A stretch of DNA of 64,000 bases from CAVUEG01 sp963740525 (lineage in GTDB: Bacteria > Actinomycetota > Actinomycetes > Propionibacteriales > Nocardioidaceae): assembly GCA_963740525.1 (NCBI GenBank), contig CAVUEG010000006.1, positions 1,116,001-1,180,000 on the forward strand, in the 5' to 3' direction. Numbering within the stretch: position 1 is the first letter of the stretch; every line of letters begins with the position of its first letter. A program made the position numbers and the translations under genes. Of the stretch, positions 47,558-55,287 are shown piece after piece. The notes beneath the pieces were generated by a model. The model worked only from the letters and a program-made list of their open reading frames with translations. It did no database searches and was not told the DNA's origin.

Positions 47558-48509
47558 GCAAACCCTCCCGGGACGGTTGCGTCTGCTGCGCGGCCTCTCG
47601 GCGCTGCTCCTCATCCTGCTCGCCGCCATGGTGATCGCGGCGGGACCGTCCTCGGCGGCGACTCCCTCCGCTCATGCGCCACTGTCGGCTGGGGCCGGCG
47701 AGCAGGTCGGTTCGGCGACCGCGCTCACGCTGGCACCGACGGAGCCGCGCGGTCCCAGGGGTCCGTCGGCCGGGACCGGTGGCACCGATGTCACCGTCCG
47801 CTTCGACGATGTCACCAAGAAGCCGAGTACGCCGATCCTGGTGCTGCTCGGGCTGACCCTGATCTCACTGGTGCCTGCATTGCTCCTCACCTGCACCAGC
47901 TTCACCAAGATCCTCGTGGTCCTCGGGCTGACCCGGAATGCCCTGGGGCTGCAGCAGATCCCGCCCAACCAGGTCCTGGCAGGCCTCGCCCTCTTCCTGA
48001 GCCTGTTCATCATGTCTCCGGTCCTCGGGCAGATGAACGACGACGGGCTCCAGCCCTACCTGGCGGCTGCGAAGACGCAGGTGCAGGCCTTCGACGACGG
48101 CATCGTGCCGCTGCGGGGCTTCATGCTCAGCCAGACCGGAGACAAGGAGATCGCGCTGCTGACCGAGGCGGCGCACCGGACACCGCCTGCGAAGCCTGCA
48201 GACGTACCGATGACCACGCTGGTGCCCGCGTTCATCCTCAGCGAGCTGAAGCAGGCCTTCATCATCGGCTTCATGATCTTCATCCCGTTCCTGGTGATCG
48301 ACATCGTCGTCAGTGCTGGGCTGATGTCGCTCGGCATGATGATGATGCCGCCGGTGATGGTGTCACTGCCGTTCAAGCTGCTGCTGTTCGTGCTCGTGGA
48401 CGGCTGGGGTCTGATCATCCGTTCACTCGTCCAGAGCTACGGCAGGCTGAGCGCGTGTCCGACAGCGTCGTCCTCGACATCGCCCTCCAGACCATGCTGG
48501 TGGCGCTGA
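47550..48509 (+). CDS. fliP: Flagellar export gate protein FliP
   Basis: A 319-residue FliP. A signal-type hydrophobic start (about 10-38) and a Pro/Gly stretch precede the conserved core: LLGLTLISLVPALLLTCTSFTKILVVLGLTRNALGLQQIPPNQVLAGLALFLSLFIM, VPAFILSELKQAFIIGFMIFIPFLVIDIVVSAGLMSLGMMMMPPVMVSLPFKLLLFVLVDGWGLIIRSLVQSY. The family normally ends at about this point; the further RLSACPTASSSTSPSRPCWWR reads through the fliQ start in another frame. One base less near 48441 would give a stop at 48450, so the tail may be an artefact. Confidence 0.92.
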   Translation: MPEQTLPGRLRLLRGLSALLLILLAAMVIAAGPSSAATPSAHAPLSAGAGEQVGSATALTLAPTEPRGPRGPSAGTGGTDVTVRFDDVTKKPSTPILVLLGLTLISLVPALLLTCTSFTKILVVLGLTRNALGLQQIPPNQVLAGLALFLSLFIMSPVLGQMNDDGLQPYLAAAKTQVQAFDDGIVPLRGFMLSQTGDKEIALLTEAAHRTPPAKPADVPMTTLVPAFILSELKQAFIIGFMIFIPFLVIDIVVSAGLMSLGMMMMPPVMVSLPFKLLLFVLVDGWGLIIRSLVQSYGRLSACPTASSSTSPSRPCWWR

Positions 48510-48724
48510 AGCTGTGTGCGCCGATCCTGATGCCTGCACTGGTGATCGGCTTCGTGATCTCGGTCTTCCAGTCGATGACCCAGATCCAGGAGTTCACGCT
48601 GGCGTTCGTGCCGAAGGTGATCGGGGTCGGGCTCTCGCTGCTGATCTCGGGCAACTGGATGCTGCACACCCTCATCTCCTACACGCAGGACCTGTTCGCG
48701 CGCATCCCCGGACTCCTCGGCTAG
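48455..48724 (+). CDS. fliQ: Flagellar export gate protein FliQ
   Basis: An 89-residue FliQ with two membrane helices (about 15-38 and 50-72): SVVLDIALQTMLVALKLCAPILMPALVIGFVISVFQSMTQIQEFTLAFVPKVIGVGLSLLISGNWML. Correct length and the Q(S/A)xTQIQExTLxFxPK block are present. GTG 48455 start; overlaps the end of fliP as read. Confidence 0.95.
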   Translation: MSDSVVLDIALQTMLVALKLCAPILMPALVIGFVISVFQSMTQIQEFTLAFVPKVIGVGLSLLISGNWMLHTLISYTQDLFARIPGLLG

Positions 48725-48736
48725 GGCGGCCGGTTC

Positions 48737-49495
48737 ATGGTCGTGACGATCGCGGGCGCCCCGGTCATCGTCTACGTGCTGGCATCCGTGCGTCTCGTGG
48801 CGTGGCTGGTGATCACGCCCCCGTTCTCCACCAAGGCGGTTCCGGCTGCGGCGAAGACCCTGCTTGCGCTCGGCCTCGCCTTCGCCGTGGTGCCGTCCGC
48901 CGCCCATGCCCTCCCGCTCAACGGGGTGGCGGACATCGCCGCGGCCGCCGTCCAGGAGGCCCTGATCGGTGCCCTGATGGGCTTCTTGACCTTCCTGGTG
49001 TTCGCGGCGGTGCAGGCGGCGGGGGACCTGATCGACGTCTTCGGCGGATTCAGCCTCGCGGCGGCGTTCGACCCGCTGAGCCAGAACATGAACTCCGTGA
49101 ACGGGAAGCTGTTCTCGATGCTGGCCACCATGCTGCTCTTCGCGAGCAACGCCCACCTCCTCGTGATCGGCGGGCTGCTGCGGTCGTTCACGACGATGCC
49201 CGTCGGGACCGTCTGGCATCCCGCGAACGCCGCCGACGTCCTGATGGCGGCCTTCGGGATGTTCTTCACCGCCGCGGTCCAGATCGCCCTGCCCCTGATC
49301 GGTGTCCTGTTCATCGCCGACCTGGGGCTGGCCCTGCTCACGCGCGTGGCGCCTCAGCTGAACGCGATCATGATCATGTTCCCGGCCAAGATCGGGCTCA
49401 CCCTGGCCATCGTCGGGATGTCGTTCGTGGTCCTGCCCGACGTACTCCAGCGACTGCTCGAGATGCTGTCGCAGGCGCTGGAGGCTCTGGGGTGA
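48737..49495 (+). CDS. fliR: Flagellar export gate protein FliR
   Basis: A 252-residue FliR with about six membrane segments: VYVLASVRLVAWLVITPPFSTKAVPAAAKTLLALGLAFAVVP, AAGDLIDVFGGFSLAAAFDPLSQNMNSVNGKLFSMLATMLLFASNAHLLVIGGLLRSF and ADLGLALLTRVAPQLNAIMIMFPAKIGLTLAIVGMSF. The family motif ADLxLGLLxRxxPQxNxFxxxxPxK is intact. Overlaps flhB by four bases, as is common because the two proteins interact. Confidence 0.95.
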   Translation: MVVTIAGAPVIVYVLASVRLVAWLVITPPFSTKAVPAAAKTLLALGLAFAVVPSAAHALPLNGVADIAAAAVQEALIGALMGFLTFLVFAAVQAAGDLIDVFGGFSLAAAFDPLSQNMNSVNGKLFSMLATMLLFASNAHLLVIGGLLRSFTTMPVGTVWHPANAADVLMAAFGMFFTAAVQIALPLIGVLFIADLGLALLTRVAPQLNAIMIMFPAKIGLTLAIVGMSFVVLPDVLQRLLEMLSQALEALG

Positions 49496-50640
49496 GCGCC
49501 GAAGAGAAGACCGAGAAGGCGACTCCACGCAAGCTCAAGGAGTCGCGCAAGGAAGGCAAGGTCGCGCGGACCCCCGAGTTGGGCGCCTGGTCGGCCATCC
49601 TGGTCGTCGCCATGCTGGCGCACCTGCTCGTCGGGCGGGGCCTCGACCAGATCCGCACGCTGATGACGCGGTCGCTGATGGCGATCGCCGAGCCGCAGAT
49701 GTCCACGGCCCTGACGCTGATGCACGACGGCACGATGATTTTCCTGACCCTGACGGTCCTCCTGGGCGCCCTGATCATGCTCGTGAGCGTCGCGTTGGCG
49801 GTCGCCCAAGGCGGGCTCTTCTTCGCGACGAAGTCGCTGAAGCCGAAGGCGTCGCGCCTCAGCCCGCTGGCCGGGGCCAAGCGGATGTTCGGACCGCACG
49901 CCCTGTGGGAGGGCACCAAGATGCTGATCAGGAGCAGCCTGGTCGCGCTCTTCGTCTGGCGGGCGGTGAACGAGGTGCTCCCGGTGGTCGGCGGACTGAT
50001 GCCGGTGATGGTGACGGTCCGGATCGCCGCGGACGCGGCCACCGGGCTGATGCGCGATGTCGCCCTCGCCGGGCTCGTGGCCGCCGCTGTCGAGTACGGC
50101 ATCCAGCGCCGGCGTACGGGCAAGCAGGTCCGGATGACCAAGAAGGAGGTGCGGGACGAGCACAAGCAGAGCGAGGGCGACCCGATGGTGCGCAGCGCCA
50201 TCCGGTCGCGTCAGCTCGCCGCGGCCCGCAACCGGATGATGGCCGACGTGGCCACCGCCGACGTAGTGCTCACCAACCCCACCCACGTCGCGGTGGCGCT
50301 GCGCTACCAGCCCGAGAAGGGCACCCCGCGGGTCGTGGCCAAGGGTGCCGGCGTGATGGCGGCCCGGATCAGGGAGCTCGCCGAGGAGCACCGGGTGGCG
50401 ATGGTGGCCGACATCCCGCTCGCCCGGGCCCTGCACGCCTCGTGCGAGGTGGGCCAGGAGATCCCGGCACCGCTCTTCCACGCCGTCGCCCAGGTGCTGG
50501 CGTTCGTCCTCAGCCGCCGGGCCGCCGGCTCGACCGGAGGCAGGCACCAGTCCCCGCGGTTGGCCGCAGACCTGCCCGAGGTCGGCCCCGCCGGACGGCG
50601 GGCGCCTGACTCCTCAGGTCCCCGCGGAACCGGCCGATAG
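49492..50640 (+). CDS. flhB: Flagellar export switch protein FlhB
   Basis: A 382-residue FlhB. Seen: SAEEKTEKATPRKLKESRKEGKVARTPEL at the N-terminus, four membrane segments, and the cytoplasmic domain with the autocleavage motif NPTH at 262-265 in VLTNPTHVAVALRYQPEKGTPRVVAKGAG. The open frame extends far upstream over fliQ and fliR but the start is GTG 49492, over the fliR stop. The tail after ALHASCEVGQEIPAPLFHAVAQVLAFV is a variable 35-residue extension. Switches export specificity with FliK. Confidence 0.96.
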   Translation: MSAEEKTEKATPRKLKESRKEGKVARTPELGAWSAILVVAMLAHLLVGRGLDQIRTLMTRSLMAIAEPQMSTALTLMHDGTMIFLTLTVLLGALIMLVSVALAVAQGGLFFATKSLKPKASRLSPLAGAKRMFGPHALWEGTKMLIRSSLVALFVWRAVNEVLPVVGGLMPVMVTVRIAADAATGLMRDVALAGLVAAAVEYGIQRRRTGKQVRMTKKEVRDEHKQSEGDPMVRSAIRSRQLAAARNRMMADVATADVVLTNPTHVAVALRYQPEKGTPRVVAKGAGVMAARIRELAEEHRVAMVADIPLARALHASCEVGQEIPAPLFHAVAQVLAFVLSRRAAGSTGGRHQSPRLAADLPEVGPAGRRAPDSSGPRGTGR

Positions 50641-50708
50641 CACCTTCGCCAGGACGGCAGCGGAGCAGCACCACGGACGGTGTCCCACACGCGACCCGAG
50701 AGGCACTC

Positions 50709-52772
50709 GTGGCCGAGACGCAAGGCGCCGGACAGCGCCGGATGGCACAGATCGGTGTCCCGGTCGCCGTCGTCGGCATCGTCGTCATGCTGGTCGTGCC
50801 GCTTCCGGCGATCCTGCTCGACATGCTGATCGCCGCCAACATCACCGGCGCGCTGCTGATCCTGCTGACGGCGATGTTCGTGCACCGCCCCCTGGACTTC
50901 TCGTCGTTCCCGGCGCTGATCCTGGTCGCCACCCTCTTCCGCTTGGCCCTCAACGTGAGCGCCACCCGACTCGTCCTGCTCGACGGGTACGCCGGCAACG
51001 TGATCGACACCTTCGGCCACTTCGTCATCGGCGGCAGCCTGGTCGTCGGAATGATCGTGTTCTCGATCCTCGTGGTGATCCAGTTCGTCGTGGTCACCAA
51101 CGGCGCCGGCCGCGTCGCCGAGGTCGGTGCCAGGTTCACGCTGGACGCGATGCCCGGCAAGCAGATGGCCATCGACGCCGACCTGAACTCCGGTCTGATC
51201 GACGACGACGAGGCCCGCCGTCGCCGTGCCGAGGTGGCTGGCGAGGCGGACTTCTACGGCGCGATGGACGGTGCGTCCAAGTTCGTCAAGGGCGATGCCA
51301 TTGCGGCGATCATCATCACCGTCGTCAACCTCCTCGGCGGCTTCACGGTGGGCGTGGCGCAGAAGGGCATGTCGTTCGGCGACGCCGTGCACACCTACAG
51401 CCTGCTGACGATCGGCGACGGCCTGGTCTCCCAGATCCCCGCGCTGCTGCTCTCGGTCGCCACCGGCCTGATCGTCACCCGGGCGGCGGGTGACTCCGAC
51501 ATGGGCTCCGACCTGATCGAGCAGCTCACCCGGCGTCAGCAGCCGCTGCGGATCGCCGGCATCGCGGCGCTCAGCCTCTGCGTCATCCCCGGCATCCCGA
51601 AGCTCCCCTTCCTCGTGGCCGGCGGAGTCACGCTCCTGCTCTCGACGCGTGCCGGTCAGGTCGACGCGGCCCCGGAGCCCGAGACCCAGCTCGAGACGAT
51701 GCAGTCACCGGACTCGCTCGAGGCACTGGTCGAGGAGATCCGGGTGGACCCCCTCGAGCTCGAGCTCGCCGCGGACCTGATCGACCTGGTGGACCCCGCC
51801 GTCGGCGGCGACCTGCTCGACCGGGTCAAGGCGCTGCGCCGCAAGGTCGCCAGCGACCTGGGTCTCGTGGTCCCGCCGGTGCGCACCCGTGACAACCTCG
51901 ACCTGCCCCTGAACACCTACGCGATCAAGCTCTTCGGCGTCGAGATGGCGCGCGGAGAGGCGCCTCCCGGCACGGTCCTCGCCATCGGCGACCGGCTCGA
52001 CGGGCTCCCCGGCCGGCGCACGTCGGAGCCGGTGTTCGGCCTCGCGGCCGCGTGGGTGCCGCTGGAGCTGCGCAGCCAGGCCGAGCTCAACGGGGCGACG
52101 GTCGTCGACCGTTCGTCGGTTCTGACGACCCACCTCGCCGAGGTGGTCCGCACGAACGCCTCCCGCCTGCTCGGCCGTGAGGACGTCAAGATGCTCACCG
52201 AGGCGGCGAAGCGCAGCCACCCGGCCCTGATCGAGGAGCTCACCCCGACCCAGCTCAGTCTCGGCGAGATCCAGCGCGTCCTGCAGCTCCTGCTCGAGGA
52301 AGGTGTCTCGATCCGCGACCTGGTCCGGATCTTCGAGGCCCTCTCGTTGCGGGCGCGCACCGCCAAGGACGTCGACGGGTTGGTCGAGGCGGTCCGCGGG
52401 ACCCTCGGCATGGCCGTCGTCGCGCCGTACGCACGCGACGGTGTCATCAACGTCCTCAGCTTCGAGCCGATGCTGGAGCAGCGGATGCTCGAGGCGTTCC
52501 GGATGACGGAGTACGGCGGCGTCCTGGCCCTGGACGTCGACCTCAGCCAGTCGTTGCTCAGCCAGATCTCGGGGCTGATCACCGCCGCCGAGGAGCAGGG
52601 GATCAGCCCGGTGCTGGTCTGCGCGCCGCAGCTGCGCGCCGCCGTTCGCCGGATGACGGTGGCGACGGCTCCGAGGCTGGCGGTGCTGTCCTACTCCGAG
52701 CTGGGAGGCTCACTGGAGATCCGCTCCGTCGGCCTGGTCACCGGCCTGGCCCCCGCGCTGAGCATCGACTGA
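50709..52772 (+). CDS. flhA: Flagellar export gate protein FlhA
   Basis: A 687-residue FlhA. N-terminal half: about eight membrane segments and the FHIPEP-family blocks FSSFPALILVATLFRLALNVSATRLVLLDG, FVVVTNGAGRVAEVGARFTLDAMPGKQMAIDADLNSGLIDDDEARRRR. Cytoplasmic half: VDPLELELAADLIDLVDPAVGGDLLDRVKALRRKVASDLGLVVPPVRTRDN and LTPTQLSLGEIQRVLQLLLEEGVSIRDLVRIFEAL. Start GTG 50709, 68 bases after flhB. Last conserved flagellar gene of the cluster. Confidence 0.96.
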   Translation: MAETQGAGQRRMAQIGVPVAVVGIVVMLVVPLPAILLDMLIAANITGALLILLTAMFVHRPLDFSSFPALILVATLFRLALNVSATRLVLLDGYAGNVIDTFGHFVIGGSLVVGMIVFSILVVIQFVVVTNGAGRVAEVGARFTLDAMPGKQMAIDADLNSGLIDDDEARRRRAEVAGEADFYGAMDGASKFVKGDAIAAIIITVVNLLGGFTVGVAQKGMSFGDAVHTYSLLTIGDGLVSQIPALLLSVATGLIVTRAAGDSDMGSDLIEQLTRRQQPLRIAGIAALSLCVIPGIPKLPFLVAGGVTLLLSTRAGQVDAAPEPETQLETMQSPDSLEALVEEIRVDPLELELAADLIDLVDPAVGGDLLDRVKALRRKVASDLGLVVPPVRTRDNLDLPLNTYAIKLFGVEMARGEAPPGTVLAIGDRLDGLPGRRTSEPVFGLAAAWVPLELRSQAELNGATVVDRSSVLTTHLAEVVRTNASRLLGREDVKMLTEAAKRSHPALIEELTPTQLSLGEIQRVLQLLLEEGVSIRDLVRIFEALSLRARTAKDVDGLVEAVRGTLGMAVVAPYARDGVINVLSFEPMLEQRMLEAFRMTEYGGVLALDVDLSQSLLSQISGLITAAEEQGISPVLVCAPQLRAAVRRMTVATAPRLAVLSYSELGGSLEIRSVGLVTGLAPALSID

Positions 52773-52803
52773 GCCGGCACCACCCATACCGAAGGAGCAG
52801 TCG

Positions 52804-53058
52804 ATGAGCCCGTTCTCCGGTCCCGTCCTTCTCGCCGCTGCTCTGCTGAGCTCACCGGCGTGGTGGCCGGCCTTCGTCGAGGGCGACGGAATGGTGTCGC
52901 TGTCGGTGGCGCTGATCCGGTTCCTGGTCAGCGTGCTGCTGGTGTGGGCGGCGATCAACGCGTTGCTGACCCTCGTCGGCCCCCCTCCGCCGGTACGTGC
53001 CCTTCAGGAGGGCGAGAAGGCATCGGACGTCAACCCAGATGGGGAGGCTCAACGCTGA
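52804..53058 (+). CDS. Small membrane protein after flhA
   Basis: An 84-residue protein with a short hydrophobic start (about 5-20, GPVLLAAALLSSPAWWPAF) and a clear membrane helix (about 31-56, LSVALIRFLVSVLLVWAAINALLTLV), then a Pro-rich and charged cytoplasmic tail. Start ATG follows GAAGGAG at proper spacing. It lies 31 bases after flhA, so it is likely the last gene of the flagellar operon; its last 29 bases overlap the end of the convergent transporter gene. No family recognised. Confidence 0.7.
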   Translation: MSPFSGPVLLAAALLSSPAWWPAFVEGDGMVSLSVALIRFLVSVLLVWAAINALLTLVGPPPPVRALQEGEKASDVNPDGEAQR

Positions 53059-53986
53059 TCTCCGGCTGACGTGCCGACTGGGCGAGCACGATCCCCGCGA
53101 CGACGGCGATCCCGCCGAGCAGTGCCACGAGTCCCAGCCGCTCGTCGAACCACACCCAGCCCAGGGCGTTCACGCCGACCGGCTCGAGCATCGCGATCAT
53201 CGTGACGGTCGTTGCGGGGATGTACTTCAGGGCGTTCAGCTCGACCGCGAACGGCACCAGTGTGCCGAGGATGACGACCCAGAGCAGGAGTGCCCACACG
53301 GGGGAGTGCAGGGCGGACAGCGACCCGAGCAGCGAGACCCGGTCGCCGAGCAGACCGCTCGGGAAGCCGGTCAGCGGCGAGGCGAGGTTGATGCCGATGG
53401 TGGCGACGCCGAAGGACCACAGGATCACGCGCAGCGGGTCGAGCCGGGCGACGCCCGCCTCGCCGATCACGAAGTACGCCGCGAAGCAGCCCGCGGCTGC
53501 GAAACCCGCGGCGATCCCGACCGTGTCGAACACCGCCCCGCCCTCAGCGATCCCCGTCGCCGCAGCCAACCCGACCAGAGCCAGCGCGAGGCCGACCCAC
53601 ATCCGTCGCCGGACCTGCTCGCGGTGGACGAAACGGGCCCAGAGGGCCACGAGCAGCGGAGCCTGGTACTCCAGAAGGAGAGCCATCCCGACGGGCAGCC
53701 GGTCGATCGCCACGAAGTAGGCCCATTGGAGCGCGGCCACGCCGATCAGTCCGTGAGCCACGACCAGCCAGCCGAGTCGCCCCGGTGGTGGCCTGAGCGC
53801 CGAGCGCCTCAGGAGCACCGCGACCAGCAGCAGCCCGAGGAAGGTGCCGGTCACCCGGACCGTGGTCAGCATGAGCGGGTCCACCCCGGCGCGCAGCGTC
53901 ACCCGGGAGACTCCGGCGTTGACGGTGAAGAGCACCGCGCCGAGCAGCACGAGACCGAGACCGATCCCTGCCCTCCGTCGCTCCAT
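53030..53986 (-). CDS. EamA/DMT family transporter
   Basis: A 318-residue protein with ten membrane helices in two EamA repeats (about 8-140 and 155-300). Seen: GLVLLGAVLFTVNAGVSRVTLRAGVDPLMLTTVRVTGTFLGLLLVAVLLR, GLIGVAALQWAYFVAIDRLPVGMALLLEYQAPLLVALWARFV and the second-repeat ALKYIPATTVTMIAMLEPVGVNALGWVWFDERL. Family knowledge: DMT exporters of amino acids, metabolites or drugs. Substrate unknown. It is convergent with the flagellar operon and divergent from hisC. Confidence 0.88.
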   Translation of the reverse strand: MERRRAGIGLGLVLLGAVLFTVNAGVSRVTLRAGVDPLMLTTVRVTGTFLGLLLVAVLLRRSALRPPPGRLGWLVVAHGLIGVAALQWAYFVAIDRLPVGMALLLEYQAPLLVALWARFVHREQVRRRMWVGLALALVGLAAATGIAEGGAVFDTVGIAAGFAAAGCFAAYFVIGEAGVARLDPLRVILWSFGVATIGINLASPLTGFPSGLLGDRVSLLGSLSALHSPVWALLLWVVILGTLVPFAVELNALKYIPATTVTMIAMLEPVGVNALGWVWFDERLGLVALLGGIAVVAGIVLAQSARQPEISVEPPHLG

Positions 53987-54083
53987 GCCCGGGACTCTAG
54001 GGGAGGTTCGCCGCCCCCCCGAACGCGGTCCGGGCCGTGGGCCTTTCCGAGTCCGGGCGGACGGTCCCGGCCGCGGTGCGGCA

Positions 54084-54089
54084 TAGGGT
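54084..54089 (+). promoter_or_regulatory. Leaderless -10 element for hisC
   Basis: TAGGGT ends exactly seven bases before ATG 54097, so transcription would start at the A of the start codon. No ribosome binding site is present, in keeping with a leaderless mRNA. Confidence 0.6.
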
Positions 54090-54096
54090 GGCGCGC

Positions 54097-55173
54097 ATGA
54101 GCAGCAGCAAGGAACCGCAGGTGCGACCCACGATCCATGACATCCCGGCCTACGTCCCGGGCAAGCCGCCGGTGCCCCGCGAAGGGCTGACGACCTACAA
54201 GCTGTCGTCGAACGAGAACCCCTACCCGCCGCTTCCGGGCGTCGTCGAAGCGGCGCACGCGGCCGTGGCGCAGATGAACCGCTACCCGGACATGGGCTGC
54301 TCGGCCCTGTACGCCGCGCTTGCGGAGCGGCTGGGCGTGCCCGTGGAGCACCTGGCCGCCGGGACCGGCTCCGTCGCCGTGCTCTACCACCTGCTCCAGG
54401 CCTTCTGTGAGACCGGCGACGAGGTGATCTACGCCTGGCGCTCCTTCGAGGCCTACCCGATCGCGGTCACGGTGACGGGGGCCACCAAGGTCCAGGTCCC
54501 GCTGACCGCGGATGCCCGGCACGACCTCGACGCGATGGCGGAGGCCGTGACCGATCGGACGAAGGTCGTCATCGTCTGCACCCCGAACAACCCGACCGGT
54601 CCCGCTGTCACCCATGACGATCTGGCGGCGTTCCTGGAGCGGGTTCCCTCCCACGTCCTGGTCGTCGTGGACGAGGCCTACCGCGAGTTCGTCCGCTCTG
54701 CCGACCCGGTGGACGCGCTCGCGCTCTACCGCACGCATCCGAACGTGGTCGTGATGCGCACCTTCGCGAAGGCCTACGGACTGGCCGGCTTCCGGGTCGG
54801 CTACGTCGTCGCGGCCGAGGGCATCGCGTCCGCCGTGCGCGCGTGTGCCCTGCCGTTCGGGGTCTCGTCGGTCGCCCAGGCCGCGGCGGTCGCATCTCTG
54901 GAGCGCGAAGCCGAGCTGTTCGAGCGGGTGGACGCGCTGGTGGGTGAGCGGAGCCGGGTCGTCGATGCTCTGCGGTCCCAGGGATGGGACGTGCCCGACG
55001 CCCAGGGCAACTTCGTGTGGCTGGCCCTGGGCGAGCGGACCCTGGACTTCGCGGCGGCCGCGGACGAGGCAGGGGTGATGGTCCGCCCGTTCGCGGGAGA
55101 GGGTTGCCGGGTCTCCATGGGCGAGCCGGCCGGCAACGACGTCCTCTTGGAGGTCGCCGCCCGCTTCGTGTGA
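54097..55173 (+). CDS. hisC: Histidinol-phosphate aminotransferase family protein
   Basis: A 358-residue class I/II aminotransferase of the HisC2 type. Seen: LSSNENPYPPLPGVVEAAHAAVAQMNRYPDMGC, CTPNNPTGPAVTHDDL, VVVDEAYREFV and the PLP-binding Lys225 in RTFAKAYGLAGFRVGYVVA. It carries out histidinol phosphate/glutamate transamination or, as reported for several HisC2 paralogues, aromatic amino acid transamination. No other his genes lie near, so the aromatic role is open. Start ATG 54097 agrees with the leaderless promoter. Confidence 0.9.
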   Translation: MSSSKEPQVRPTIHDIPAYVPGKPPVPREGLTTYKLSSNENPYPPLPGVVEAAHAAVAQMNRYPDMGCSALYAALAERLGVPVEHLAAGTGSVAVLYHLLQAFCETGDEVIYAWRSFEAYPIAVTVTGATKVQVPLTADARHDLDAMAEAVTDRTKVVIVCTPNNPTGPAVTHDDLAAFLERVPSHVLVVVDEAYREFVRSADPVDALALYRTHPNVVVMRTFAKAYGLAGFRVGYVVAAEGIASAVRACALPFGVSSVAQAAAVASLEREAELFERVDALVGERSRVVDALRSQGWDVPDAQGNFVWLALGERTLDFAAAADEAGVMVRPFAGEGCRVSMGEPAGNDVLLEVAARFV

Positions 55174-55287
55174 GGCGCGGCCCCCGTGGGTGGCGTGATC
55201 GTCGTGGAAAACCGTTTCGGTTCTGTCCGTGGCACGACGTAATCTGCCTCTTACACGTTTTTCTCGGGCAGGAGGCCTTGGCTCACG

